Assembly: GCF_015711475.1 (NCBI RefSeq)
Contig: NZ_CP065027.1
Coordinates: 1,426,001 to 1,490,000 of the forward strand
Length of the DNA: 64,000 bases
Reading direction: 5' to 3'
Source of the DNA: Actinomyces trachealis
GTDB lineage: Bacteria; Actinomycetota; Actinomycetes; Actinomycetales; Actinomycetaceae
Part shown: piece after piece, positions 53,004 to 63,174 of the stretch
How positions within the stretch are numbered: the first letter of the stretch is position 1
Layout of the letters: each line of letters opens with the position of its first letter
Position numbers and translations under genes: made by a program
The notes under the pieces: generated by a model
Told to the model about the DNA's origin: nothing
What the model saw: only the letters and a program-made list of their open reading frames with translations
The model's database searches: none

Positions 53004-53369
53004 ATGACACTCACAGCGGTACCCCCTACGCCCCGCCGCATTCGCCTGCGCGACGCCGCGGACGGCTCCTTCACCACCTGCTTCTTTGACGTAGCGGCCT
53101 TCAACACCTCCAGCATCGTGCGAGCGCTGGGGCACGAACCCAACGGCTACTTCTGGGACGGTGTGGTGCGCTGGCTGATCGACCGCGGCGAGCTCCCGGA
53201 TGTGCAGACCGACCCTGAGGGCACCATGTTCTACGCCTACGGGGACCGCGCAGACACGGAGAAGCTGGCCACCTGCCTGATGCGCTACCTCACCGACGAG
53301 GAGGCGCTCACCGCACTGGTGTTCGCGGCTGATGCCGTGGGCTTCGACTTCGACGACGACCGGCACTGA
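53004..53369 (+). CDS. Imm51-like immunity protein
   Basis: 121 residues from ATG 53004 with GAGAGG upstream. Conserved-looking segments are HEPNGYFWDGVVRWLIDRG and TMFYAYGDRADTEKLATCL; with the overall length they recall the Imm51 family of toxin-immunity proteins, but this is a hand impression. No cognate toxin gene lies nearby. Acidic C-terminus (GFDFDDDRH). Could be an orphan immunity gene or an unrelated small protein. Confidence 0.6.
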   Translation: MTLTAVPPTPRRIRLRDAADGSFTTCFFDVAAFNTSSIVRALGHEPNGYFWDGVVRWLIDRGELPDVQTDPEGTMFYAYGDRADTEKLATCLMRYLTDEEALTALVFAADAVGFDFDDDRH

Positions 53370-53495
53370 GCAGCTCCACGAGCCGAGCCAAGGGACACCA
53401 CCCAGCCCAGCCCAATCACCGCACCATTGCGCAGCGGCTAGCCCTGTGTTTCACTCAGCCTTTCTGGCACGGTGTCACCATTTTTAGGAGTCTTC

Positions 53496-53933
53496 ATGGA
53501 GAAGCTGCTGTTCCGTTCCTCTGCCATCTGGGCCGTGCTCGGCCTGCTCAGCGGCGTCTACTACCGTGAACTCACCCGTTTCCAGGGGTGGGACCACCCG
53601 ACCTTCACCCAGCTGTCCACCGTGCACACGCATACCCTGGTGCTCGGCTGCCTGTTCATGCTAGTGATGCTGGCGCTGGAGCGGGTCTTCCGGGTCTCCC
53701 AGCACTCCCCGCTGGCCGCCAAAGCCTATGTGGTCTGGAACGTGGGGGTCGGCTGGACCGTGCTGCTACAGGCCGTCAAGGGAACCCTGCAGGTCACCGG
53801 CCAGGAGTTCTACTCCAGCCCCGCCATCGCCGGAGTCTCCGGCCTGGGGCACATCATCCTGACCGTTGGCTTCGCCCTGTACTTCCACGCCCTAGCCAAG
53901 GCGGTCAAGGCCCCCACTGAAACCAGCCACTGA
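53496..53933 (+). CDS. DUF2871 family membrane protein
   Basis: 145 residues from ATG 53496 (AGGAG six bases before). Four hydrophobic helices with conserved-looking YYRELTRF, THTLVLGCLFML and a final LYFHALAKAV. The pattern matches DUF2871 proteins. Histidines within helices might bind metal or haem, but function is not known. Confidence 0.75.
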   Translation: MEKLLFRSSAIWAVLGLLSGVYYRELTRFQGWDHPTFTQLSTVHTHTLVLGCLFMLVMLALERVFRVSQHSPLAAKAYVVWNVGVGWTVLLQAVKGTLQVTGQEFYSSPAIAGVSGLGHIILTVGFALYFHALAKAVKAPTETSH

Positions 53934-53982
53934 AACCAGTCACTGAGACCGGCGTCCGCACCAGCCCCAGCTGGCTACCCCG

Positions 53983-54828
53983 TTAGCCCTGCTCCTGCGG
54001 CGGATCCCACAACCCTGCCCGCTGGGCCAGCACCGCGAGCGCCACCGGGCCAGCGGAGGCCGTGCGCATCACATGCGGTCCTAACCGCACGGGCACAGCA
54101 CCAGCGGCTTTCAAAGCTGCCGTCTCCTGCGCACCGATCCCACCCTCGGGGCCGACTATCACGGCCAGCACTGGCGACGCCGTCGTGTGGTCCCCCTCCT
54201 CCTGCACGGCGGGCAGCACCGGCAGGGGCGCCCCACCAACGGGTGCCGTGACCTCCTCGTGCAATACAAGCACCACTCCACCAGCCTGTACCACCTCAGC
54301 CACCCAGACGCACAGCTGTTTGGTGCTGCGAGGCGCATCAACCACAGGCACCCAGGCGCGCCGGGCCTGTTTAGCGGCCTCCTGCGCCGTGGCCTGCCAG
54401 CGCTCCCGACCCTTCGCAGCCTTGGGTCCCTTCCACACGGAGACGCAACGTTCGGCTTGCCACGGCAGAACCAGGTCCACGCCTATCTCTGTGGCGGTCT
54501 CCACGGCCTGCTCGTCGCGGTCCCCCTTAGCTAGGGCCTGCACCAGGGTCAGGCGCAGGGGCGTGGGCGGTTCCTCTAGGCGCTCAACCACGCGCACCCC
54601 CAGGCGGTCCTTGCGGCCCTCGGCACCCGCCTGAACCACCTCGCAGACTAGGCGCAGGCCCGCGCCGTCCACCAGGTCCACGCGCTCACCTGTACGGATG
54701 CGTCGCACGGTGACGGCGTGCCGGGCTTCAGTTCCGGTGAGTGTCAACAGTGAGCCTACGTTGGCGGTGGCGGTAGCCCCGGCGGGCTCAAGGGTCTGGG
54801 AGGTCAGGATGAACACGGGCGCGGTCAC
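53983..54828 (-). CDS. rsmE: 16S rRNA (uracil1498-N3)-methyltransferase
   Basis: 281 residues. N-terminal PUA-like domain (about 25-95, GTEARHAVTVRRIRTGE) and C-terminal SPOUT domain with ALAKGDRDEQAVETATEIG, WQAERCV, VIVGPEGGIGAQE and LGPHVMRTASAGPVALA. These are RsmE motifs; the enzyme methylates U1498 of 16S rRNA. In many actinobacteria it lies between dnaJ and phoH; here an accessory segment follows it. Confidence 0.94.
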   Translation of the reverse strand: MTAPVFILTSQTLEPAGATATANVGSLLTLTGTEARHAVTVRRIRTGERVDLVDGAGLRLVCEVVQAGAEGRKDRLGVRVVERLEEPPTPLRLTLVQALAKGDRDEQAVETATEIGVDLVLPWQAERCVSVWKGPKAAKGRERWQATAQEAAKQARRAWVPVVDAPRSTKQLCVWVAEVVQAGGVVLVLHEEVTAPVGGAPLPVLPAVQEEGDHTTASPVLAVIVGPEGGIGAQETAALKAAGAVPVRLGPHVMRTASAGPVALAVLAQRAGLWDPPQEQG

Positions 54829-54947
54829 TCACCCAGGCTACCGGCGCTCTAGGCCCAGGGTGTTGCACAGCTACCTGCACCCTCCCACGGTTGCCGTCTA
54901 CCGGGGCAGGCACGGACCGCTTTGGCTCTGATGCTAGCGTCACGCCT

Positions 54948-55709
54948 ATGTCCTCCCAGATTCCTGCAGTCTCCCCACCGCGCGCTCCGCTGCCCCCGGT
55001 CACCACCGTGGATGACGTGCGCACCCGCCTGGCCATGGTGCGGGCCCGCGTGGACGCGGCCGCCACCGCTGCTGGGCGCAACCCGAGTGAGATCACGGTG
55101 CTGCCGGTCACCAAGACGATCCCGAAGGCGACTCTGCGCCTGGCTGCTGCGGCTGGAGTCAGCCGCATGGGCGAGAACAAGGTGCAGGAGGCCAAGGCAA
55201 AAGCTGAAGCCATGGCGGACCTTCCTATCGCTTGGTCTCTCATTGGTCACCTACAGACCAACAAAGCCCGCGACGCAGCCGCCTTCGCTACTGAACTGCA
55301 GTCCTTGGATTCGGTGCACTTGGCGGAGGCGCTGGACCGGCGCTTGCAGGCCGCGGGGCGGGGCCTGGACGTGTATGTGCAGGTCAACACCTCCGGGGAG
55401 GATTCAAAGTCTGGGCTTGCCCCAGCGGAGGTACTGGGCTTCCTAGAGGCCTTGCCCACTTACTCGTCTCTGCACGTGGTGGGGCTTATGACCATCGCCG
55501 CCAACACCGACGACGTCACCCGCGTCCGCTCCTGCTTCCGCCTGCTGCGCGAGCTGCGGGACAGCGCGAGGCAGGCGGGCACCGTCGGTGCGGGGCTGCT
55601 GTCCATGGGTATGAGCGGTGACCTGGAGGCCGCCGTCGCTGAGGGCTCCACCTGTGTGCGGGTGGGCCAGGCGGTCTTTGGCGCGCGCCGCTACCCGCAG
55701 GCGCACTGA
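54948..55709 (+). CDS. YggS family pyridoxal-phosphate homeostasis protein
   Basis: 253 residues from ATG 54948. The PLP lysine lies in VLPVTKTIPKATL, and MGENKVQEAKAK, WSLIGHLQTNKA, VYVQVNTSGEDSKSG and LSMGMSGDLEAAVAEGST are family motifs. The protein binds PLP and helps balance vitamin B6 and amino-acid pools. TAGCGT lies seven bases before the ATG with no ribosome site, so a leaderless mRNA is likely. Divergent from rsmE. Confidence 0.93.
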   Translation: MSSQIPAVSPPRAPLPPVTTVDDVRTRLAMVRARVDAAATAAGRNPSEITVLPVTKTIPKATLRLAAAAGVSRMGENKVQEAKAKAEAMADLPIAWSLIGHLQTNKARDAAAFATELQSLDSVHLAEALDRRLQAAGRGLDVYVQVNTSGEDSKSGLAPAEVLGFLEALPTYSSLHVVGLMTIAANTDDVTRVRSCFRLLRELRDSARQAGTVGAGLLSMGMSGDLEAAVAEGSTCVRVGQAVFGARRYPQAH

Positions 55710-55819
55710 ATGGGGAATCTAGCAGCGGCCCCAGAGCCTGTGTCCCACGACGCAGGTCAGCGCCTAGAGCCCTGACAGCGCTCAAGGGCTTTGCCCGTGC
55801 TTAAAGACCCGCTGGCGTC

Positions 55820-56944
55820 TCAGCGCCCGTTGATCCAGTCGCCGAGCTTTTTCTTAAAACTGCCGTCCTTGGTTACCTGCTCGGTCTCGCCGCGCAGTTC
55901 AGCCAGTCGGCGCAGCAAGTCACGCTGCTCATCATCCAGACGGGTAGGGGTTTCCACCACGATGCTGATGCGCAGGTCGCCGCGACCCCGACGCCGCAGC
56001 CTGCCGGCCCCCAGGCCGTCCATGACCTTCTCCTGGCCGTTCTGGGTACCAGGCTTGACCTCTAGCGCGCGAGGCCCGTCGAGGGTCTCCACGGTGAAGG
56101 TGCCGCCCAGGGCTGCCGCCGTCATGGGGATACGCAGCTCGGTGAGCAGGTCGTCTCCCTCGCGGCGCAGGGTGGGGTGCTCGGTCTCGTGGAACTCGAC
56201 GTACAGGTCGCCGTTGGGGCCTCCGCCAGGACCGGCCTCACCCTGCCCGTCCATGCGCAAGCGGGTCCCGGTGGACACACCGATCGGCACCTTTACCTGC
56301 ACCTCGCGGCGTACGTGCTTGCGTCCCTCACCGGAGCATTCCTTGCAGGGGCTGGCGATGATCGTGCCAAAGCCACTGCACTGGGGGCAGCGGACGCTGG
56401 TGACAGCCTGTCCAAACAGCGAGTTGACCACGCGCTGCACGGAGCCGGAGCCGTTGCATCCCGAGCAGGTGACGGGCTCCGTGCCGGGCAGGCAGCAGGA
56501 GCCTTTGCAGGTGTCGCAGGTGACGTAGGAGCTAACAGTCACGGGCTTGGTGGCCCCGAAGGTCACGTCCTGGAGGCTCACCTCTAGGGCCACCACGCCA
56601 TCCTGGCCCCGGCGGGCCCGGGAGGCGGGGCCCCGAGAAGCACCGCCGCCAAACATTGATTGGAAGATGCCCCCCAGGTCACCCAGGTCGGAGGCAGAGA
56701 ATCCGCCGAAGCCTCCAAAGCTGCCACCGCCACGCACCGCATCCTCACCACCAAGGTCATACATCTGGCGCTTGTCGGCGTCGGAGAGGGTCTCGTAGGC
56801 CACAGAGACCTGCTTAAACTCCTCCTCGTGGCCGGGGCCAGCGACGTCTGGGTGCAGGGAGCGAGCCTTCTTGCGGTAGGCCTTCTTGATCTCCTCGGCG
56901 GTAGCGTTGCGGGTGACGCCAAGGATCTCGTAGTAGTCGCTCAC
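55820..56944 (-). CDS. dnaJ: Chaperone protein DnaJ (DnaJ2)
   Basis: 374 residues. J-domain with the HPD tripeptide, a Gly/Phe-rich linker ([21 protein letters not shown] in two parts), four zinc-binding Cys repeats ([32 protein letters not shown]) and the C-terminal peptide-binding domain. The co-chaperone of DnaK. The pairing with hrcA is the DnaJ2 position in actinobacteria. Begins 47 bases after hrcA. Confidence 0.95.
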   Translation of the reverse strand: MSDYYEILGVTRNATAEEIKKAYRKKARSLHPDVAGPGHEEEFKQVSVAYETLSDADKRQMYDLGGEDAVRGGGSFGGFGGFSASDLGDLGGIFQSMFGGGASRGPASRARRGQDGVVALEVSLQDVTFGATKPVTVSSYVTCDTCKGSCCLPGTEPVTCSGCNGSGSVQRVVNSLFGQAVTSVRCPQCSGFGTIIASPCKECSGEGRKHVRREVQVKVPIGVSTGTRLRMDGQGEAGPGGGPNGDLYVEFHETEHPTLRREGDDLLTELRIPMTAAALGGTFTVETLDGPRALEVKPGTQNGQEKVMDGLGAGRLRRRGRGDLRISIVVETPTRLDDEQRDLLRRLAELRGETEQVTKDGSFKKKLGDWINGR

Positions 56945-56990
56945 GTGGTTTTCCTTTTGGTTACTGGGGAGGTTTAGGGTCGATGAGGGC

Positions 56991-58043
56991 CTACTGCTGC
57001 GGGCCGGTCAGGAACCGGGACAGGTAGAGGGCGACGGCGTTGACCGCGGCGATGGTTGCTGGATAGTCCATGCGGGTCGGGCCGATGACGCCCAGGTGGG
57101 CAATGGCATCGCCACTGCCGAGGCCATAGGTGGCAGTAATGACGCTGGCTTCCGCGAGGGCGTCGTCGTCGTTCTCCTCCCCGATAGTTACACGCGGCCC
57201 CTCGGCGGCGTCACTCTTGCAGTCGGCGGCGTCCACGCCAGCGAAGAGGCGCAGGAGCACGACCTGCTCCTCGACGGCGTCTAGTAGAGGGCCCAGGGCG
57301 GAGAAGTCCAGGTTGGCGCGGGCCAGGTTGGCCGTGCCAGCCACTACCAGGCGCTCCTCAGCCTCAGGGCGCAGGGCGGCCACGAGTTCCCTGGCGACGG
57401 CAGCCAGGATGGCGCGCTCCTCGGTGGGGGCCTGCTCGGCCAGGAGGGTGAGGGCAGGGATGACGTCCTCGGCTAGGTGCCCAGCCATGAGCTTATTGAT
57501 GCGGGTGCGCAGGCGGTCCAGCACTAGGGGGTCCACAAGCTCTCCAGCGGGCAGACTTACAGTGCGCTGCTCCACGCGGCCAGTGTCAGTGATAATGACG
57601 AGCAGGACGCGGTTGGAGCCGAGGGCCACGAGTTCCAGGTGGCGCAGTGCGGTCCGCCGCAGGCTGGGGTACTCCACTACGGCGAGCTGGCCTGTCAGCT
57701 GGGCCAGGACACGCACAGTGCGTACCACTACCTCCTCCAGGTCTACTGCACCGGAGAGCAGCCGAGTGATGGCGGCGCGCTCGGGGGCGGAGAGGGGTTT
57801 GACGGCGGCGATGCAGTCTACAAAGAGCCGGTAGCCCTTCTGGGTGGGGATACGCCCGGCACTGGTGTGGGGCTGGTGGATGTAGCCCTCATCCTCTAGG
57901 GCCGCCATGTCATTGCGGATGGTGGCTGGGGACACGCCTAGGCGGTAGCGCTCTACGAGAGTACGGGAGCCTACGGGCTCGCGGGTGCGCACATAGTCGG
58001 TGACGATGGCGGAGAGAACCTTGAGGCGACGGTCCTCAGTCAT
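56991..58043 (-). CDS. hrcA: Heat-inducible transcription repressor HrcA
   Basis: 350 residues. N-terminal winged-helix ([31 protein letters not shown] in two parts) followed by a GAF-like domain. HrcA binds CIRCE elements and is recycled by GroEL. A CIRCE-like dyad lies upstream at 58113-58139, so hrcA-dnaJ is autoregulated. Start ATG 58043 follows AAGGAG. Confidence 0.95.
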   Translation of the reverse strand: MTEDRRLKVLSAIVTDYVRTREPVGSRTLVERYRLGVSPATIRNDMAALEDEGYIHQPHTSAGRIPTQKGYRLFVDCIAAVKPLSAPERAAITRLLSGAVDLEEVVVRTVRVLAQLTGQLAVVEYPSLRRTALRHLELVALGSNRVLLVIITDTGRVEQRTVSLPAGELVDPLVLDRLRTRINKLMAGHLAEDVIPALTLLAEQAPTEERAILAAVARELVAALRPEAEERLVVAGTANLARANLDFSALGPLLDAVEEQVVLLRLFAGVDAADCKSDAAEGPRVTIGEENDDDALAEASVITATYGLGSGDAIAHLGVIGPTRMDYPATIAAVNAVALYLSRFLTGPQQ

Positions 58044-58112
58044 GGCTGCTCCTTTCCTTCGTGCACCGGGCGCTTGTGCTCCCGGCTTGGTGGCTCCCGG
58101 GCTCCGAACGTG

Positions 58113-58139
58113 TTAGCACTCGCAGGGGTCGAGTGCCAT
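58113..58139. promoter_or_regulatory. CIRCE element
   Basis: TTAGCACTC (58113-58121), nine bases, then GAGTGCCAT (58131-58139). The left arm matches the CIRCE consensus exactly; the right arm differs at the last two or three bases. It lies 70 bases upstream of hrcA. Confidence 0.85.
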
Positions 58140-58202
58140 CCTACGCCGGGGCTCGGCGTGCCCAACCGGCCTGGCGCGTGACCTTCACCTAGCGTGCCTA
58201 AA

Positions 58203-59285
58203 GTGAACATGCCCGTCCCATACTCCCGTCCCGTCCCCGGTTCTACTGTGGCCCGCCGTCTGGCTTTGCGCGAGCAGGCCCAAGGTCAAGTACTAGGTCA
58301 GGCCCAGGGAGACACTCTGCCTGGGCAAACACCCGCTCGAACTGCCGGTAGGCGTGGCACCCAGCCGCCGCGTAGGCCCGCTCCACTGTCGGGAAATGAC
58401 CGCTACGGTGCGGACGTGCTGACCACCAACCCGCACCGCGTGGGGCCTGGGGCGATCCGACCTGAGTCAACACATGTGGTCTTGCAACGCGGCATGGTGT
58501 TGGAGGACCGGGAGACCGGCTTTGTGGGGGCGGCTGTGGCCGTGGAGAAGTCTGGTGGGCGGCACGTGGTGGTGTTGAAGGACCGTCATGGGGTGCGGCG
58601 GGGCTTTCCCCTAGGTCCGGGCTTCTGGTTGGAGGGGCGTCCGGTGGTGGTGGACCCGCCACTCCCCCAGCCCAAGGCACCCACTGGCCCGGTGAGCGCG
58701 GGCGGGCGCAAGCTCACGGCCTCAGGCTCCTATGCGATTGAGGGTGAGAAGGCACGGGTGGCGCGGGCCTCGCGCATCTGGGTTGAGGGTAGGCACGACG
58801 CTGAGCTGGTGGAGAAAGTCTGGGGCGCGGACCTACGCCATGAAGGTGTGGTCGTATTGATGCTTGACGGCGTGGACAACCTGGAGGAGGTCATGGCCGA
58901 TTTTCAGCCAGGGCCGCAGCGGCGTGCTGGCGTGCTGGTGGACCACTTGGTGCCGGGTTCCAAGGAGTCGCGCATCGCGGAGCGGGTGCGCGCCATGCCT
59001 GGTGGGGAGAATGTGCTGGTCCTGGGCCACCCCTACATTGACGTGTGGCAGGCGGTACGCCCGGAGCGTGTGGGGTTACGGGCCTGGCCGGTTGTGCCGC
59101 GCGGCACGGACATTAAGCATGGCACGCTAAAGGCTTTGAGTTGGCCGCACGCCACTCAAGCAGATGTGGCGCGCGGCTGGCAGCGGATCCTGGCCACGGT
59201 CCGTTCCTACAAGGACTTGGAGCCGAGCCTGCTGGGACGTATGGAGGAACTCATCGACTTCGTGACCGCTCCGGGCGTCTGCTGA
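58203..59285 (+). CDS. DUF3097 family protein
   Basis: 360 residues. After a Gln/Arg/Pro-rich head (about 1-60) come DRYGADVLT, LQRGMVLEDRETGFVGAAV, HVVVLKDRHGVRRGFPLGPG, IWVEGRHDAELVEKVWG and LEPSLLGRMEELIDFV, all as in DUF3097 proteins, which are conserved in actinobacteria but of unknown function. The middle part (WVEGRHDAELVEK and LVDHLVPGSKE) resembles a TOPRIM-like acid/His pattern. Start GTG 58203 is favoured because TAGCGT lies seven bases upstream; ATG 58209 is the alternative. Confidence 0.85.
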   Translation: MNMPVPYSRPVPGSTVARRLALREQAQGQVLGQAQGDTLPGQTPARTAGRRGTQPPRRPAPLSGNDRYGADVLTTNPHRVGPGAIRPESTHVVLQRGMVLEDRETGFVGAAVAVEKSGGRHVVVLKDRHGVRRGFPLGPGFWLEGRPVVVDPPLPQPKAPTGPVSAGGRKLTASGSYAIEGEKARVARASRIWVEGRHDAELVEKVWGADLRHEGVVVLMLDGVDNLEEVMADFQPGPQRRAGVLVDHLVPGSKESRIAERVRAMPGGENVLVLGHPYIDVWQAVRPERVGLRAWPVVPRGTDIKHGTLKALSWPHATQADVARGWQRILATVRSYKDLEPSLLGRMEELIDFVTAPGVC

Positions 59286-59345
59286 GGCGCTGGGCTGGCC
59301 GACGCGCCCTGTCTCAGCCCTATCTCAGTCCCTGTCTGAGCGAGA

Positions 59346-60749
59346 TCAGGCGTCTACCAGGGCGATGCGGCGGCCCTTGAGTATGAGTCGGGCGCTGTTG
59401 GCTAGCACGATTGCCACCAGCACGAGGCCCACAAGCCTGGCCCACCAGCTCTCGGCAATGAACAAGCAGACCATGGCAGTGAGGACCGGAACCAGGTGGG
59501 TTACCGCCTGTCCGATGTAGCCACCGAAGGACGGCATCTCCACGGCCCGGGCCTCAGCTACGGACTTCACCATGAAGTTCGGCCCGTTGCCAATGTAGGT
59601 GATGGCACCACACAGCACTGCACCCAAGGAGATCGACACCAGGTAGAGTTCAGGCACCCCAGCGATCGTGGCGCCACCAGGGTGGGCTACCTGCCCAGCC
59701 AGCTCAAAGAAGGTCGCATAGGTGGGGGCGTTGTCCAGCATGGAAGAGAGCCCCCCGGTGAACACAAAGAACGTTATACGGTTCAGCGGCAGGGAGTTCG
59801 CTACCTCGTCCAGGTAGTGCAGGGCCGGGATCATGGTCAGGAAGATGCCGATGAACAGGGAGGCGACCTCGGAGATCGGCCCCCATTCAAACTGGTTGTC
59901 CTCAAAGCGCACTCGCTTGCTGCCCAGGAAATAGGAACAGGCCGCAGCGGACAGCATGATGATCTCGCGGATGGGCAGCCAGTCCATCGGGCTAGCGTGG
60001 CCTGCCTCGATGGCCTCCACATTCACCGACGGCGCGAAGGCCACGGCAGCGATGATGACGGCGAACCAGACCAGGTTGCTGGCACCGAGCAGCCCCAGGG
60101 GCTCAATGTCTGCCCGGTCTTCGCGTACGGAGGCGGCGGATTCGCGGCCGTAGTACCAGGTGTCTAGGCCGTAGTAGCTGATGAGCAGCATCACGTTCAC
60201 GAATAGCCACTCGGGGACCAGGCTGAAGGTCCAGGTGAAGGGCACACCCCGGAGGAAACCGAGGAAGAGCGGCGGGTCGCCTAGGGGAGTTAGGAGGCCA
60301 CCACAGTTGGCCACGATGAAGATCGTGTACAGGACGGTGTGGACCCGGTAGCGACGTTCCTGGTTGGTGTTGAGCAGGGGGCGGATCAGCAGCATGGCCG
60401 CACCAGTGGTGCCTACGAAGCTGGCCAGCACACCGCCGACCGCCAGGAAGATGGTGTTGTTGCGTGGGGTTGCCTCGATGTCACCTTTGAGGAAGATGCC
60501 GCCGGAGACGACGAACAGCGCGAGCAGCAGGGCGATGAACTGGCCGTACTCCACGACTGTGGCGAAGACAACTTGCCAGCCCAGTGAGGCCCACATCCAC
60601 ACGGCCACAGGCAGGCCCAGCGTCAGCGCCACTGTGAGCTGGCTTGAGCGCCTCTCCCACCAGTGCGAAGTTGCGGGAACGAGCGGCAGCACGGCGATGG
60701 ACGCGAGCATTATGGCGAATGGCAGGGTAGACCACCACTGCAGGTGCAT
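59346..60749 (-). CDS. NhaD-type sodium:proton antiporter
   Basis: 467 residues from ATG 60749 (AAGGAG upstream). About 12 hydrophobic helices, with family-typical NCGGLLTPLGDPPLFLGFLRG, NAPTYATFFELAG and ITYIGNGPNFMVKSVAE. This ion-transporter superfamily also holds ArsB and CitM, but the TPLGDPPLFLG motif points to NhaD. It exchanges sodium for protons across the membrane. Confidence 0.9.
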   Translation of the reverse strand: MHLQWWSTLPFAIMLASIAVLPLVPATSHWWERRSSQLTVALTLGLPVAVWMWASLGWQVVFATVVEYGQFIALLLALFVVSGGIFLKGDIEATPRNNTIFLAVGGVLASFVGTTGAAMLLIRPLLNTNQERRYRVHTVLYTIFIVANCGGLLTPLGDPPLFLGFLRGVPFTWTFSLVPEWLFVNVMLLISYYGLDTWYYGRESAASVREDRADIEPLGLLGASNLVWFAVIIAAVAFAPSVNVEAIEAGHASPMDWLPIREIIMLSAAACSYFLGSKRVRFEDNQFEWGPISEVASLFIGIFLTMIPALHYLDEVANSLPLNRITFFVFTGGLSSMLDNAPTYATFFELAGQVAHPGGATIAGVPELYLVSISLGAVLCGAITYIGNGPNFMVKSVAEARAVEMPSFGGYIGQAVTHLVPVLTAMVCLFIAESWWARLVGLVLVAIVLANSARLILKGRRIALVDA

Positions 60750-61047
60750 GCGGAAACTCCTTGGGTAGGTAATTCCTGCCCACCATACGCCAAGGCCTGC
60801 CGTCGCCAACCTGTTGCCCATCAGCTGGCAGGCGACGGCGTCGCTACGCGACGAGAACCATAAGGACGATCCCAAGCATGTTACTTTCCAGGGGTTAATC
60901 TAGGAATCTCAAAGGAAATCTGCCGCCATGCAGGAACCAACCAGAAAAGACTGCACGAATTTGAATAGAACGACCCCCTTGGCGGCAGAACTACTCATAA
61001 CTGCTGTGGTTGCAAGCCACACGCGAAGCCCCGTCTCGAAGGACTCA

Positions 61048-62640
61048 ATGAAGAGCAACTCGCTGTCACCTAAGCCGCACTCTTCTGGCAGCGGTGGCGA
61101 CTGCCGGGCTGGCCCTAACCGGCGTAGCCGCTACCAACACCACAACGGTCGTAGCCGCACCCGCGATAGCCCCTGCCAGCATTGAGCCCCTGTCCACCGC
61201 CCAAGACCAGTTAGTGCTGCGCTACGACGAGCCTGCCAACGACTGGCAGTCCCGCTCCCTGCCCATCGGCAACGGTGCCATGGGCGCCTCCATCTTTGGC
61301 GGTGTGAGCCAAGACTCCATCCAAATGAATGAGAAAACGCTGTGATCCGGCGGCCCTGGCACCCCAGGCGGCTACGACTACGGCAACCATGACGCGAGAG
61401 CCGGTCTTAAGTCCGTACAAGACAAGATCGCGGCTGATGGCTACGCGGAGAACGGGTGGGCCATTAACCAGCTGGGACGGCCCAAGCAGGGCTACGGCTC
61501 CTACACGGCACCTTGGTGGTCTCCCCCCTCCTGCTCCCCCGAGCACGGCAAGTACTCGGCGGGCGCAGCCATGAGCCAGCAGATTGTCACCGAGCTGCTA
61601 ACCACGACTCTGGAGGCCGCCAAGGTCACCGGTGAGGCTGACTCCGCCTTCGTCCAGCAGGCCACCACCGCGCTGACCAAGCTCCAGCCGGGCCTGCGGG
61701 TCGGCTCCCGTGGCCAGTTGCAGGAATGGATCCAGGACTGGGATTACACCGCTGGCTGGGGTGGGGACGAGCCCAACCACCGCCACACCTCGCAGCTCTA
61801 TGCCCTCTACCCGGGCACCGCGATCGACCCGCTCACCAAGCCAGACACGCAGGCCTACGCTGACGCGGCCCGCCAGACCCTCAAGGACCGTGGCGACGGC
61901 GGCACCGGCTGGTCCAAGGCCTGGAAAATCAACTTTTGGGCCAACCTGGCTGACGGTGACCACTCCCACCTGATGCTGGAGCAGATCCTCAAGCAGTCCA
62001 CCTACGCGAACCTGTGGGACGCCCACCCGCTTTTCCAGATTGGCGGAAACTTTGGCGCGACCGCTGGTGTGGCCCAGATGCTCGTACAGTCCAAGAACGG
62101 TGTAACCCGACTGCTGCCAGCCTTGCCTTCCGCCTGGGGCTCCGGCTCCGTAGACGGTCTGCGAGCCCACAACGCTCTGGCCGTAGGAGCCACCTGGCAG
62201 GACGGTGCAGCCACGTAGTTGCGCCTGCAGGCCGCCGCTGACAGTACCCACCTGCTGGATGCCGACCTGCTGGACGGAATGAATGCCGTGGTGGACACGA
62301 CGGCCGACACCATCGTCACCCCCACCAAGGACGTCACCACCGGTGCTTGGAACCTGCAAATGACCGGCAGCCACGCCTACGTGGTGGTGTCCACCGGTTC
62401 GGTCAAGGCCCAGACTGCCATCAGCAGCCTGGACTAGGGCACCTCCACCACCAACCCGCAACGCCCCACTACGTGGTGGTGGATCTAAGCAAGGTGGAGC
62501 CGGTGGCAACTCACACTTGGACCCCGCGCAACAACACAGATAACGGCCTGATCAAGGACTATGAGGTCTGGGCCGCTGCCGACGATTCCTGCGCCCAGTT
62601 CACTGAAGTGACCACCGGCTCCGAACTCACCATGACGCGG
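61048..62640 (+). pseudogene. Alpha-L-fucosidase-like (GH95) pseudogene
   Basis: The reading frame from about 61094 to 62437 is that of a secreted GH95 enzyme: LVLRYDEPANDWQSRSLPIG and NGAMGASIFGGVSQDSIQMN at the start, NHRHTSQLYALYPGTAI and LFQIGGNFGATAGVAQML later. It is broken by stops at 61343, 62216 and 62435 and by a frameshift in the signal peptide (ATG 61048 has a ribosome site but is out of frame). A large internal deletion (around 61500-61530) removes much of the catalytic part. A discoidin-like remnant (HYVVVDLSKVEP) lies in yet another frame at about 62467-62640. Three stops leave the frame otherwise intact, suggesting fairly recent decay. Confidence 0.8.
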
Positions 62641-62686
62641 GTGATTTCAACAGCACCAGCGACGCCGTCGTCCACTGTGGAGCCAA

Positions 62687-62971
62687 GTGCCCCAGCTACG
62701 GCAACGAGTACGCCGGAGCCGAGCCCCTCTGAAACCCCGCTCAGCCCCAAGAGCCCTCCGAGACGCCTTTGGGCACGGCAAGTCCGACCGCCACCGCCAC
62801 GAGTACGGCCTAATCACCTGGGCAGTGCGCGTGGGCACCCGCATCGTGTTCTACAACGAGAACCGTTTGGACGCCCCCGTCTACGCCTCGATCTCGATCG
62901 GTCGCAGCAGTGACAAGCTGGTGGTTATTCCCGGTGAGCCGGGCAAGCCCGACATCATCATCGTCGGCTGA
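62687..62971 (+). pseudogene. C-terminal fragment of unknown protein
   Basis: The second half of this frame reads like native protein, LITWAVRVGTRIVFYNENRLD then VYASISIGRSSDKLVVIPGE, ending in IIIVG just before a terminator. The first half does not. Either the last domain of the broken fucosidase or the end of a separate lost gene. Confidence 0.35.
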
Positions 62972-62976
62972 AGACT

Positions 62977-63020
62977 AGGGTCGGCCGGTCACGATGGCGA
63001 TGACGTGACCGGCCGACCCT
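62977..63020. terminator. Terminator hairpin after the fucosidase remnant
   Basis: 17-bp perfect stem (62977-62993 with 63004-63020) and a ten-base loop, followed by GACTTATG. Strong structure, weak T content. Confidence 0.75.
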
Positions 63021-63174
63021 GACTTATGCCTGCGCCAAGGTGGCCCAAGTACCACCAGAGCAACCAAGAGCAATAGTCCCCGTCCTTGCCGTAAACGGCA
63101 GCTAGAATAATTGCTGGAAGGTGCGGGTTCTCCTCCACAAGAATCCTCAGGCAGGTTGAGGCTAGAGTCTGAGC

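Noticed and set aside
52665..53366. Minus-strand 233-codon frame opposite the Imm51-like gene
   Set aside because: The plus strand has a ribosome site and protein-like composition; the minus frame reads as its complement.
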